From: Cryobacterium sp. MP_M3
GTDB taxonomy: Bacteria > Actinomycetota > Actinomycetes > Actinomycetales > Microbacteriaceae
Direction: 5' to 3'
Assembly (NCBI RefSeq): GCF_015752155.1
Contig: NZ_JADOVI010000012.1
Span: 40,770 to 104,769 of the forward strand
DNA: 64,000 bases
The first letter of the stretch is position 1. The number at the start of each line of letters is the position of its first letter. The translations under genes and the position numbers were made by a program. Below the pieces are notes generated by a model. That model searched no databases. It was not told the DNA's origin and saw nothing but the letters and a program-made list of their open reading frames with translations. Of this stretch, positions 17,641-25,959 are shown in pieces.

Positions 17641-18317
17641 GAGGCCAGCGTACCGGGACCGACGGACCGATTCCGGGCACCGGTGCCCGGATCCTGGTGG
17701 TGGAGTTCGGCTCCGAAGACGGCGGCCTGGGTGCGCCGCTGCATCCCGAGTTTCCCGAGCAGCCCGGAGACGTAGTTCTTGACCGTCTTCTCCGCGAGGT
17801 CGAGGTGTTCGCCGATCTGGCGGTTGGTCAGACCCCGCGAGATGAGCTCGAGGACCTGTCGCTCCCTGGCGGTCAGGGTCGCCGCCGGTTCGGCCCGATC
17901 GGTCCCGAGCGCCGTCACCACGTGCGCGGCCACCGCCCGGGTGACCAGGGTCTCACCCAGGGCGACCCGCCGGATGCTCTCGATCAGTCGCTGGCCACGG
18001 ATGTCCTTGAGCACGTAGCCGGACGCCCCGGCCAGCACTGCGGCGTAGGTCGCCTCGTCGTCGTCGAATGCTGTGAAGATCAGGCATTGCACCGTCGGGT
18101 TCTTCGACCTGATCGCACGGCAGACGTCGATCCCGCTGCCGTCGGGCAGGCGCACGTCGAGAACGGCAACGTCGGGCAGCGTCGCGGCGACCCGCGCCAC
18201 CGCCTGTCTTGCCGTCGCCGCCTCCCCCACGACCTCGAGATCGGATTCCGCGTTGATCAGATCGGCGATGCCTCGGCGCACAACCTCGTGGTCGTCGACC
18301 AGGAAGACACGGATCAT
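17637..18317 (-). CDS. DosR-like NarL/LuxR-family response regulator
   Basis: A 226-residue response regulator from ATG 18317 (GGAAGGAACA upstream). The receiver domain has DDH near residue 8, phosphoacceptor Asp54 (VAVLDVRLPDGSG) and Lys in VLKDIRG. The LuxR-type helix-turn-helix is near 150-205 (LTARERQVLELISRGLTNRQIGEHLDLAEKTVKNYVSGLLGKLGM). The architecture and Asp54 match mycobacterial DosR/DevR, which activates hypoxia genes through GGGAC-n4-GTCCC boxes, and two such boxes occur in this block. Its start overlaps the end of the kinase gene. Confidence 0.92.
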   Translation of the reverse strand: MIRVFLVDDHEVVRRGIADLINAESDLEVVGEAATARQAVARVAATLPDVAVLDVRLPDGSGIDVCRAIRSKNPTVQCLIFTAFDDDEATYAAVLAGASGYVLKDIRGQRLIESIRRVALGETLVTRAVAAHVVTALGTDRAEPAATLTARERQVLELISRGLTNRQIGEHLDLAEKTVKNYVSGLLGKLGMQRRTQAAVFGAELHHQDPGTGARNRSVGPGTLAS

Positions 18318-19987
18318 TGTTCCTTCCCATCTCGTTCGGCGGTCAGTTGCCCGCTCCATCGCAGCAGGCTCCCTCCCGTGTCGATGGCGGACAGGGCCAG
18401 CGCGCCCTGCCATTTGCGGGCACGCGCCGCCAGATTGGCCAGGCCGCTCGACCTGTCTGCGCCGAGGGGTCCGACCCCGTCATCACTGATGTCGACCGTG
18501 ATGGTGTCGCCGGCAACCCCGATGGACACCGTCGACTCGCTGGCCTCGGCGTGCCGGAGCACATTGGTCAGCCCCTCACGGAGGACCGCAACGAGGTCGT
18601 CGGCCAGCGCGTCGGGGGTGAGCAGGTCGATCGGGCCGGAGAAGGTGATCCGCGGTGGATTCTCGAAGAGCGGGCTGAGTTCGGCGAGCAGGTCGAGGAT
18701 CCGGTGCCGGACCGACGGCCGGTCGGGGTGAATCTGGGCCGAGAGGGCGAAGATGGCCGTCCGGATCTCGGAGATGGCGGCATCGAGCGCCGTGACCTGC
18801 TCGAGGATCCGATTCCTGAGGTCAGGCTCGACGGCCGTGCCCGCAATGGCCTGCAGCCCCAGCCCGGCGGCGAACAGCCTTTGGATCACCTGGTCGTGCA
18901 GGTCCCGGGCTATCCGACCCCGGTCCTCGAGCACGGCCAGCCGCTGCCGCACCGCCCGGCCTCTGGCCAGTTCGAGTGCGACACCGGCCTGCGCGACGAA
19001 GTCGGTGGCCATCTCCAGCTCGCTGGGCGAGAAGCCGGGTCGCCCCGCCCGGCGTGACGCCGTCAGCACTCCGTCGGGCCGGCCGTTCGTCCGCAAGGGA
19101 ATCACCATTGCCGGTCCGATCAGGATCGCCTCATCCGGACGCCCGGCCGCGCCGGAGCTCAGGAAGGGCTGTCCGCTTTCCAGCGACCGACCGCACACCG
19201 CAGCGGATGCCGGGAAGACGAGACCGCGGACCTGTTCGGCGAGAACGCCTCGTGCGGTGTCGACCAGGAGTGTCTCGGGGCCTCCGGGCACGACGACGCA
19301 GACGAGGTCGGCATCCGCGATCGCCGCCAGCCGATCGGCGAGCAGCGCTCGCGGGTCGTCGGCCCGTTCCGCCAAGAGCGCCGCGCTGATCTCGGCGGTG
19401 CCGGCCGACCACCGCTGGTGCCGCTGGGTCTCCTCGAACAGGCGGGCGTTCTCGATCGCGATCCCGGCGGTGGCGGCAAGTGCGCTGAGCAGCTCCTCGT
19501 CCTCACCGCTGAAGGCGCCCGCCGCCGGTTCGGTGAGATACAGGTTGCCGAAGACCGTTCCGCGAACCCGCACCGGAACACCCAGGAAACTGTCCATCGG
19601 CGGATGTCCCTCCGGGAAGCCGACCGACCGGTCGTCGTCGCCGATCCTGGCGAGACGGATCGGCTGCGGGTCATCGATCAGAGCCCCGAGCAGACCCCGG
19701 CCGACCGGCAGGTGACCGATCCGTTCGGCCAGGCCATCCGGCATGCCGACGTGGATGAACTGCTCGAGCCCGCCGTTGGACGCGATCACGCCGAGGGCAC
19801 CGTAGCGCGCCCCCACGAGTTCGACCGCGACGTCGACGATGCGGCGCAATACGGCGGAGAGGTCCAGCTGCTCGACCACGGACTGGCTGGCCTGGAGAAG
19901 GCTGCGCAGGCGCACCTCCGGCTCGGTGGCCGCGGCCGGGTGGGGAAGCCGGTCGGTGACGGTGCTGAGGATGCGTTCAGGGGGCAT
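18314..19987 (-). CDS. DosS/DosT-like two-GAF sensor histidine kinase
   Basis: A 557-residue kinase from ATG 19987 (an alternative ATG lies at 20017). The order is GAF-A (about 40-182), GAF-B (about 195-342), a HisKA_3 dimerisation region with phosphoacceptor His364 (ARDLHDQVIQRLF) and HATPase_c (EGLTNVLRHAEAS, DDGVGPLG). In GAF-A, His128 (GHPPM) and Tyr150 (NLYLT) line up with the heme ligand His149 and distal Tyr171 of mycobacterial DosS. Gly66 replaces DosS Glu87, as in the O2 sensor DosT. This predicts a heme-based sensor of O2, NO or CO. The alignment was made by eye with a constant offset of 21. Its partner regulator is directly downstream. Confidence 0.9.
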   Translation of the reverse strand: MPPERILSTVTDRLPHPAAATEPEVRLRSLLQASQSVVEQLDLSAVLRRIVDVAVELVGARYGALGVIASNGGLEQFIHVGMPDGLAERIGHLPVGRGLLGALIDDPQPIRLARIGDDDRSVGFPEGHPPMDSFLGVPVRVRGTVFGNLYLTEPAAGAFSGEDEELLSALAATAGIAIENARLFEETQRHQRWSAGTAEISAALLAERADDPRALLADRLAAIADADLVCVVVPGGPETLLVDTARGVLAEQVRGLVFPASAAVCGRSLESGQPFLSSGAAGRPDEAILIGPAMVIPLRTNGRPDGVLTASRRAGRPGFSPSELEMATDFVAQAGVALELARGRAVRQRLAVLEDRGRIARDLHDQVIQRLFAAGLGLQAIAGTAVEPDLRNRILEQVTALDAAISEIRTAIFALSAQIHPDRPSVRHRILDLLAELSPLFENPPRITFSGPIDLLTPDALADDLVAVLREGLTNVLRHAEASESTVSIGVAGDTITVDISDDGVGPLGADRSSGLANLAARARKWQGALALSAIDTGGSLLRWSGQLTAERDGKEQ

Positions 19988-20032
19988 GGCCGTGGTCCGC
20001 CTCTCGGTCTCTTGCACGGATTCTACTCGCGC

Positions 20033-20046
20033 GGGACGTTCGGCCC
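20033..20046. promoter_or_regulatory. DosR-type box 1
   Basis: GGGACGTTCGGCCC fits the 14-bp DosR core (GGGACTWWAGTCCC) with both half-sites recognisable (left GGGAC exact, right GGCCC for GTCCC). It is in the divergent gap between the sensor kinase and the first universal stress gene and could serve both. Confidence 0.6.
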
Positions 20047-20127
20047 TTTCCCCACCCGGTTCACCCTGCGAACCTTGGTGAGATCGAAGATATGGTGCGG
20101 TTTTCCAGGATGAAACGGAGTCCGGTC

Positions 20128-20997
20128 ATGGTCGAAAGAGTGGTCGTTGCCATCGACGGGGGCCCGGCCAGCACGGCCGCCCTCGACTGGGCTCTCGAAC
20201 GGGCAAAGAGCCAGGCCCTGAACCTCGAACTGACGACTGTCGTCGAACTGGGTTGGGCCCCGGCGGGCGGACCCGACGACGACTTCCGACCGGTCTACGA
20301 ACGGGCCCTCGCCGACGCGACCCGGCGGGTCGAGCATGAGGCCCCGCACATCAAGAAGACGAGTTACGTGCGACGCGGCGTGCCGGCCGACGAACTGGTC
20401 AGGGCCTCGGAATCCGCTGACCTGCTGGTCATCGGCACGAACAAGACGGGAGTCCTGGCCGGCGCCGTCTATGGGACCCTGCCCTTGCGCCTCGCCGCAC
20501 ACTCGCGCTGCCCCGTGGTCGTCGTGCCCGCCGCCTGGACGCCGAAGGCGGGGAACATCATCGCCGGACTGGAAGATGATGCCACCGCCGAGGGAGCGCT
20601 CGCCTTCGCGGCCGGCGAGGCGGTGCGCCGGGGAAAGGTCCTCGACGTCGTCCACGCCTGGTCGATACCGGCCACCATCGCGGTCGAATATGGGGCGGTC
20701 ATCCCGTTCGACGAGCTCCGGGAGGCTCACGCCGCCATCCTCGCCGAGGCCGCCGGGCGCGTGCGCGCCGCCCACCCCAGGCTCGAGGTCAGAGAGATTC
20801 TCGAACAGGGTCCCGCGGCCATGGTCCTCGTCGACGCGTCCGGGGAGGCCGAACTGGTCGTCGTCGGCACGCACGGCCGTGGCGCGGTCGGCAGTCTGTT
20901 CCTCGGCTCGGTCAGCCACGACGTGCTGCTCAACCTCAAGTGCCCCGTGGCGGTGATCCCGCGACCTGAACGGCTGCCGGACCCGGTGGAGCCGTGA
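20128..20997 (+). CDS. Universal stress protein (two UspA domains)
   Basis: A 289-residue tandem-UspA protein from ATG 20128 (a CGGAG site lies upstream; an earlier in-frame start is at 20092). Domain 1 starts VERVVVAIDGGPAS and domain 2 near residue 150 starts GNIIAGLEDDATAEG. Each ends with the nucleotide-binding pattern G-x2-G-x9-G-S/T (GTNKTGVLAGAVYGTLP; GTHGRGAVGSLFLGSVS). The second is the full ATP-binding motif. Such proteins are classic DosR-regulon members. A DosR-type box lies about 82 nt upstream and the next USP gene overlaps its stop. Confidence 0.92.
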   Translation: MVERVVVAIDGGPASTAALDWALERAKSQALNLELTTVVELGWAPAGGPDDDFRPVYERALADATRRVEHEAPHIKKTSYVRRGVPADELVRASESADLLVIGTNKTGVLAGAVYGTLPLRLAAHSRCPVVVVPAAWTPKAGNIIAGLEDDATAEGALAFAAGEAVRRGKVLDVVHAWSIPATIAVEYGAVIPFDELREAHAAILAEAAGRVRAAHPRLEVREILEQGPAAMVLVDASGEAELVVVGTHGRGAVGSLFLGSVSHDVLLNLKCPVAVIPRPERLPDPVEP

Positions 20998-21818
20998 CCA
21001 CCTGCTATGTGGGCGCTGACGGATCCGGCCCGAGTCGCGCAGCAATCCGCTGGGCACTGTCCCGAGCGGTCGGAGAGAGCAGCCCGGTCGTCCTCATCCA
21101 CGTCGTTGACGATGAATGGGGCCTGCTCGGCGCGGGCTATGCCGCCGAGGCCGAGCGACGGGCCCGGGACCTGTTGGACGTCGAACTGGCCGAGGCAGGG
21201 CGCCGGTATCCGGGAGCGGACGTGGGTGCCAGGATCGTGCACGGCAGCCCGGCGTGGACCCTGGCCGGCCTGCCGTCCGCCGACGATCTCCTGGTTGTCG
21301 GTACCCACAAGACCGGTTTTCTGCACGGGCGCGTGCTCGGGTCACGGAGTGTCCAAGTGGCTGCGGCCGCCCCCTGCTCGGTTGCGGTCGTGCCCGACAC
21401 GACCTTCGACACGAGGCGGGGTGTCGTCGTCGGCGTCGACCGCTTCGACGGATCCGCAGCTGCCGTCGTCCGAGGGGCGCGCGAGGCCGCCCGTCTGGGC
21501 CAGGAGTTGCTGTTGGTTCATGCCCCACCGGTGAGTCATGTGCTCCCGTCCAGTGACCTGCCGGAAAGCACGGGTTCGGCCCAACGGCTCCTCGCTGACG
21601 CCGCCGACCGCGCCGCACAGGCCGCCCCGCTCATCACGGTGCGACGCCGGCTGGTGCACCGGGAACCCGCGGAGGCTCTCCTCGACGCCGGGAACGGCGC
21701 CTCGCTCCTGGTCCTCGGAGTCGCCCACCCCCACGCGGTGACCCAGTCGGTCGTCGGTTCGGTCACCCACGACGTGCTGATGAACATCACGGTGCCGGTG
21801 CTCGTCGCCCGAGCCTGA
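20994..21818 (+). CDS. Universal stress protein (two UspA domains)
   Basis: A 274-residue tandem-UspA protein. The GTG start overlaps the stop of the upstream USP gene, so the pair is translationally coupled. Domain 1 begins CYVGADGSGPSRAAIRWAL and ends VVGTHKTGFLHGRVLGSRS. Domain 2 begins GVVVGVDRFDGSAAAV and ends GVAHPHAVTQSVVGSVTHDVL. The second nucleotide loop is degenerate, so ATP binding may rest on one domain only. It is convergent with the third USP gene. Confidence 0.9.
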   Translation: MTTCYVGADGSGPSRAAIRWALSRAVGESSPVVLIHVVDDEWGLLGAGYAAEAERRARDLLDVELAEAGRRYPGADVGARIVHGSPAWTLAGLPSADDLLVVGTHKTGFLHGRVLGSRSVQVAAAAPCSVAVVPDTTFDTRRGVVVGVDRFDGSAAAVVRGAREAARLGQELLLVHAPPVSHVLPSSDLPESTGSAQRLLADAADRAAQAAPLITVRRRLVHREPAEALLDAGNGASLLVLGVAHPHAVTQSVVGSVTHDVLMNITVPVLVARA

Positions 21819-21832
21819 CGCGACCGGTGCGT

Positions 21833-22744
21833 TCAGGTCGATTCGTCCTCAGCCGGTGCGGCCTCGCTCGATTCTGACCCGCTCGATTCCGACCCGCTGA
21901 GCGCGGGCCTGATCACCGCCACCGGGCAGGGCATCGTGAGGACGATCACCTGACTGACCGAGCCGAGCCAGAAACGCTGCAGGCCGTGCCTTCCGTGGCT
22001 GCCGACGACCAGCAGCCTGGCACCGGACGCGACCCGGGCCAACGTTTCTGAGGGCAGTCCGAGGTCGAGGCGGAGGTCGAGGTCGAGGTCCGGATACTGA
22101 GTGGCCAGCCCGGCGACGGCCTCGGCCAGCACGAGGCGGTCGGAGTCGTCCGGCTCCATCGGCCAATCGATCACCGCGGTCTCCGCCGTCCACGGTGTCG
22201 GCGCGCTCCAGCAATACACGGCGGTCAACGGCTCATCGTGTCGGTCGGCCTCCTCGGCGGCGAACCGCACGGCCGCCAATGACGCGTCGGACCCGTCCAC
22301 CCCCACTACGACGCCGCGACCCGGAGACTCCCTGCGGTCCGGGACCACCACCACCGATCCGGGCGCGCGCGCGGCGATCTGGGCGGCGCGAGTGCTGAAC
22401 ACATAGTCGCGGAACCGGCCGAGGGCGTGAGAGCCGACAACGAGGAGTTCCGCGCCCGCGGCCCTCTTCGCCAGCACCGAGTTCGGGGACCCGACGAGCA
22501 CTGTGGAGTGGATGTCGAGGTGTGGTTCCAGGCGGACCGCTTCGGCCAGTTCCCTGGCGAGTTCCGTCTCCGCCTGTGCCCGGGCAATACCACGGAAGCC
22601 GGCCGGGATGTCTCCCCAGGTTTCGTCGACCACATGCACGAGATCCACGTCAAACCGGCGTGGCGCAGCGTACTCGAGGGCCCATCGCATGGCACCCTCG
22701 TCCGTCGGCCGTCCGCTCAGCCCAACCACAATCCGCTTGTTCAT
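21833..22744 (-). CDS. Universal stress protein (two UspA domains)
   Basis: A 303-residue tandem-UspA protein. Domain 1 (KRIVVGLSGRPTDEGAMRWAL) ends VVGSHALGRFRDYVFSTRA. Domain 2 (GVVVGVDGSDASLAAVRFA) ends VVGSHGRHGLQRFWLGSVSQ with a complete ATP-binding motif. The acidic Ser/Glu-rich tail contains a short tandem repeat (ESSGS). It faces the two-gene USP operon convergently, and its upstream gap carries the second DosR-type box, 62 nt before the start. Confidence 0.9.
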   Translation of the reverse strand: MNKRIVVGLSGRPTDEGAMRWALEYAAPRRFDVDLVHVVDETWGDIPAGFRGIARAQAETELARELAEAVRLEPHLDIHSTVLVGSPNSVLAKRAAGAELLVVGSHALGRFRDYVFSTRAAQIAARAPGSVVVVPDRRESPGRGVVVGVDGSDASLAAVRFAAEEADRHDEPLTAVYCWSAPTPWTAETAVIDWPMEPDDSDRLVLAEAVAGLATQYPDLDLDLRLDLGLPSETLARVASGARLLVVGSHGRHGLQRFWLGSVSQVIVLTMPCPVAVIRPALSGSESSGSESSEAAPAEDEST

Positions 22745-22805
22745 CCTGCACTCCTCCGCTGCCCGGCGACGCCACCATCGTCGCCGCCCAGGTCAGGGAC
22801 GGATA

Positions 22806-22819
22806 GGGGCCAAGGTCCC
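22806..22819. promoter_or_regulatory. DosR-type box 2
   Basis: GGGGCCAAGGTCCC matches the DosR core GGGACTWWAGTCCC at 11 of 14 positions and is nearly palindromic. It lies in the 113-nt gap upstream of the minus-strand universal stress gene. Confidence 0.6.
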
Positions 22820-22857
22820 GGCGACGAAACGGGCTCGTTCGGGGGCGAGGAAGACGA

Positions 22858-23196
22858 TCAGTAGTCGAACTCGTCGAACTGAGGAGAGTCGAGACCGTCG
22901 CCCGTCCAGCCGACCAGCGCCACATCCGCGCCGGCGAGCGCTCGGCGGCGCAGGTCATGGGACGTCCCTGACTCGATCAGTTCGCGGAGGATCGGCTCGC
23001 TCGTCACACTCACCAGCTGGCTGGACGCCCCGATCAGGAACTGGGCCCGGCCCGGCAAGCCCGAATCGGTAAGCACGGGGATGTCGACCACGTCGACCTG
23101 GCTCCGGCCGCTGAGCGACTCGGCGTATTCCATCACAGCGTCAGCAAGATCGCTGCCCGTGACGACTGACCCCCCCGGGTGAAAAATACGTTTCAT
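22858..23196 (-). CDS. Hypothetical protein in the stress block
   Basis: A 112-residue protein from ATG 23196, which follows a strong GGAGGG site. It begins KRIFHPGGSVVTGSDLADAVMEYAESL, and the middle (VDVVDIPVLTDSG...RAQFLIGASSQLVSVTSEP) suggests an alternating beta-alpha fold. The C-terminus is acidic (DSPQFDEFDY). I do not recognise a family or any catalytic residue. Its place between a USP gene and a GAF-ANTAR gene, on their strand, suggests a part in the same stress programme. Confidence 0.75.
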   Translation of the reverse strand: MKRIFHPGGSVVTGSDLADAVMEYAESLSGRSQVDVVDIPVLTDSGLPGRAQFLIGASSQLVSVTSEPILRELIESGTSHDLRRRALAGADVALVGWTGDGLDSPQFDEFDY

Positions 23197-23364
23197 GGCC
23201 GACCCTCCGAAGCTCACCGAATAGGGGTGCTACCGGGGTCTGGGGCGCATTGTCAGTATAATTCGATCCGGGCCGGCAAGCGAGTGTTCCCGGGGCGTTT
23301 CCGGAGCAATACAGGGGACCGGTCACCTCGCCCCGGCCACCCGGGAATCGGGCACCCGCGCGGC

Positions 23365-24078
23365 TCAGAAGGACAGCGTGCGATTGACGACGCTTTCAGC
23401 CACTTCAACGAGCGGCAGCCCGTTGCTCCGGGCGTAGGACCTCAGCACGTCGAAGGCTTCCTCCATGTCCGAGTTGCGGGTGTACGCCACAACCCCCTTG
23501 GCCTGTTCGATCAGCACCCGGCTGTTCAGCGCATGTTGCAACTGCGCCCGCGCAACGCCGCTCTCGCGCAGGGCCCGCTCCTGCAGGATGCCGATCGTGG
23601 CCGTGTCGGCCAGGGCCTGGACGGTCAGGAGGTCGTCGGGTCCCAGGCCGCCGAGGCGGTCCCAGAAGAGGTTCAGGGAGCCGATGGTGGTCTGACGCAG
23701 CCGGAGAGGAACGGAATGCATCGATTTGAAACCCAATTCGAGCGCCCCGGCGCGGAATCTGGGCCATTTGGGTGCGACGACGTCGAGGTCGGGGATCGCA
23801 ACGGGCTTGCCCGTCGTATAGCACTCCACGCACGGTCCGTTCCCGGCCCGAAGCTGGAGGATTTCGACCAGTCGGCTGCGTTCATTGGTCGAGGCGACAA
23901 CCTCGAGTTCGTCGTCTTCGCCGGCGGAGAGGATGATGCCAACGGCGGACGCCTCGAACAAGAGGGCGCACTTGTCGACGAGCATGTGCAGCAGGTCGAC
24001 GATGTCGTAGCCGACGACGAGCGTGTCCGCCAAAGTGACGAAGGTCTCAACCAGCTGACCTTCACGTGTCTTGGTCAC
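23365..24078 (-). CDS. GAF-ANTAR domain antitermination regulator
   Basis: A 237-residue protein with an N-terminal GAF domain (about 20-165; contains GNGPCVECYTTGKPV) and a C-terminal ANTAR RNA-binding domain (about 175-235; ALNSRVLIEQAKGVVAYTRNSDMEEAFDVLRSYARSNG). ANTAR proteins bind paired stem-loops in nascent RNA and prevent termination. The GAF domain would sense a small ligand or redox change through its Cys pair. It starts at GTG 24078. A paralogue lies 28 nt upstream on the same strand. Confidence 0.9.
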   Translation of the reverse strand: MTKTREGQLVETFVTLADTLVVGYDIVDLLHMLVDKCALLFEASAVGIILSAGEDDELEVVASTNERSRLVEILQLRAGNGPCVECYTTGKPVAIPDLDVVAPKWPRFRAGALELGFKSMHSVPLRLRQTTIGSLNLFWDRLGGLGPDDLLTVQALADTATIGILQERALRESGVARAQLQHALNSRVLIEQAKGVVAYTRNSDMEEAFDVLRSYARSNGLPLVEVAESVVNRTLSF

Positions 24079-24106
24079 TATGAACCCATTCTTAAAGGAC
24101 GCCGCA

Positions 24107-24817
24107 CTAGGAGCCGTCGTATTCTGCCGGAAAAGTGATCTTCCGCGCCACTACATCAGTTGCAACGTCACGCACCGTCCGTCCGTGAGAAAAAGCATAG
24201 CCGCGAAGAACGAGCAGTGCATCCGCCGCCGGGAGATCGAGTTGCGCCAACAGCATCCCGGTTGCCTGGTGCACCACGCGCCGCGAATACCCCGCTTCAT
24301 CGATCACGTCGGGCACTTCCGGACGAGCCAGCAACGCTCGCCGGAGGACCTGGCGTGCGGCCAGGGCCACCAGCACGGTCGCGTCGTCGATCTGCGCCGT
24401 GGACAGGCCACCGGGCCGGGTGGAGTAGAGGTCGACCGCGCCGATGTTGAGCGATCCGATGAACATCGGGAAGGCGAAGAGGCTGCCGACATCCGTTGTC
24501 TCGATGGCCCGGGCGAAGATCGGCCAGGAGCCCGACGTGTGCCGGATGTCGGCGCTGAGTACCGGTCGCCGCGTCGTCAGGGCCTCCCAGCACGGGCCCT
24601 CGCCGAGGTCGAACTGGAACTCGTCGATCTGAGCGGCCCGGTCGTCGCTCGCACACACGGTTTCGGTCCCGAAAGGAGCGCCGAGGGTCGAGATGGCAGC
24701 GCCCGTGATCGGGAGGGCACGGAGGAACGGGCGGCAGAGATCGGAGTTCCCCTCCGCTGCCTCGGAAAGTTCCAGGGCGGCCGCGGCAAAGGCTCGACGC
24801 TCAGTGGACGGCATCAA
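24107..24817 (-). CDS. GAF-ANTAR domain antitermination regulator
   Basis: A 236-residue paralogue of the neighbouring regulator. The GAF domain spans about 15-160 (DLGEGPCWEALTTRRPVLSADIRHT) and the ANTAR domain about 170-230 (VVHQATGMLLAQLDLPAADALLVLRGYAFSHGRTVRDVATDVV). It is probably the first gene of a two-gene operon. No RNA target with twin stem-loops was recognised nearby. Confidence 0.88.
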   Translation of the reverse strand: MMPSTERRAFAAAALELSEAAEGNSDLCRPFLRALPITGAAISTLGAPFGTETVCASDDRAAQIDEFQFDLGEGPCWEALTTRRPVLSADIRHTSGSWPIFARAIETTDVGSLFAFPMFIGSLNIGAVDLYSTRPGGLSTAQIDDATVLVALAARQVLRRALLARPEVPDVIDEAGYSRRVVHQATGMLLAQLDLPAADALLVLRGYAFSHGRTVRDVATDVVARKITFPAEYDGS

Positions 24818-25084
24818 TACCCTGCCCTGGCGTCGACGTGCCGACGCGTATGGAGGTTACAGGCGTGTCGGTTCCAGGCTGGGAGCCAGGGAAACATGGG
24901 CCGTCACGACCTCTCAGCTCGTCGAAGGAGCGATTCGCTTCCGTACTGGCTGGGCGCGACGAGAACCGCCGCACTGCTGACATCGTATCGCGGCACGCAG
25001 CGGGAGTGACCACGACGCCGCCGGGGGTGTGACCGTGTGCGCGATTCATTGGTGCGAACGGGGCAGAGGTTCGGCGTCCAGGGG

Positions 25085-25157
25085 TGGGCCCTACCGGGCT
25101 CGAACCGATGACATCCACGGTGTAAACGTGGCGCTCTACCAACTGAGCTAAAGGCCC
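25085..25157 (-). tRNA. tRNA-Val (anticodon TAC)
   Basis: A 73-nt cloverleaf on the minus strand: acceptor stem GGGCCTT/AGGGCCC with discriminator A, D-arm AGCTCAGTTGGTAGAGC, anticodon stem CCACG/CGTGG around loop TTTACAC (anticodon TAC) and T-arm GGTTCGAGCC. The 3' CCA is not encoded. It reads GUA and, by wobble, other valine codons. Confidence 0.95.
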
Positions 25158-25250
25158 CTGCACTGCGACCCTGACGGGTCGTTGACCACTATACAGATTC
25201 CCCGCACCGATGCCGCGTGCCGGCTCCAGGACGGGCCGTACCGGGGGGCT

Positions 25251-25718
25251 TCACGCGGGCTGCAGTTCCTCGATCGCCGCCCAATACGCCCCCAGGGAAC
25301 GGGCCTCGCCCGGGGCGGTGATGAAGCTCGCCCGGATGATGCCCTGTCGATCGATGAGGAACGTGGCCCGGTTGGCGAATCCCTTGTCCTCGAGGAACAC
25401 GCCGTATTCCTTGGCGACAGCACCGTGCGGCCAGAAATCGGCGAGGAGGTTGAACGTGTACTTCTCCTGCTCGCCCCAGGCTCGCAGGGTGTGCTTGGAG
25501 TCGACGGAGATGCCGATCACTTCCACCGAGCTGTCAGCGAAGAGCCCGATGTTGTCCCGCAGTTCGCACAGCTCCCCGCTGCAGATTCCGGAGAAGGCCA
25601 GCGGGAAGAAGACCAGCGCCACCGACTTCTCTCCCCGGAACTGGCTGAGCTGGATGCGCTGCCCGAACTGGTTGACCAGTTCGAAGTCCGGCGCCTGCGT
25701 GTCGTTTTCCAAAGCCAT
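25251..25718 (-). CDS. AhpE-type peroxiredoxin
   Basis: A 155-residue thioredoxin-fold peroxidase reducing H2O2 or organic peroxides. The peroxidatic site reads FFPLAFSGICSGELCELRD, the AhpE-type PLAF-x-G-x-C motif. An extra Cys five positions on (GELCEL) occurs where the mycobacterial enzyme has Asp. The C-terminus (SLGAYWAAIEEL) is typical. The start at 25718 is chosen because residues before it are not conserved in character. It is divergent from aceE, whose activity generates oxidant-sensitive cofactors. Confidence 0.92.
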   Translation of the reverse strand: MALENDTQAPDFELVNQFGQRIQLSQFRGEKSVALVFFPLAFSGICSGELCELRDNIGLFADSSVEVIGISVDSKHTLRAWGEQEKYTFNLLADFWPHGAVAKEYGVFLEDKGFANRATFLIDRQGIIRASFITAPGEARSLGAYWAAIEELQPA

Positions 25719-25959
25719 GGAGCGCTTCCTTTCCCTCGCCCACCGGTGAAGTGGAGCGCAGCGACACAGCCTAGCCCCGCTGGTTGTGGGAACCAAGAAT
25801 GCCTCCGTCCACCCCGCGAAGAGCCCGCAGAGCGACGTGCGCGGACCTCAGCCGGAATCTGTAGGCTTGCGAAGTGCCATTGGTCCGACCCGACCGCAAT
25901 CCGGCACGCCTAATTCGGCAGAACAGAACAACGGTCTGCCCAGGACAGAGAGGTCGATT

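Noticed and set aside
23300..23320. A third DosR-type box (GGGGACCGGTCACC) before the hypothetical gene at 23196
   Set aside because: The left half fits but the right half does not resemble GTCCC, so it is below the standard of the other two boxes.
24838..25032. A 64-codon ORF before tRNA-Val
   Set aside because: There is no start signal and no conserved look. The 267-bp gap seems non-coding.
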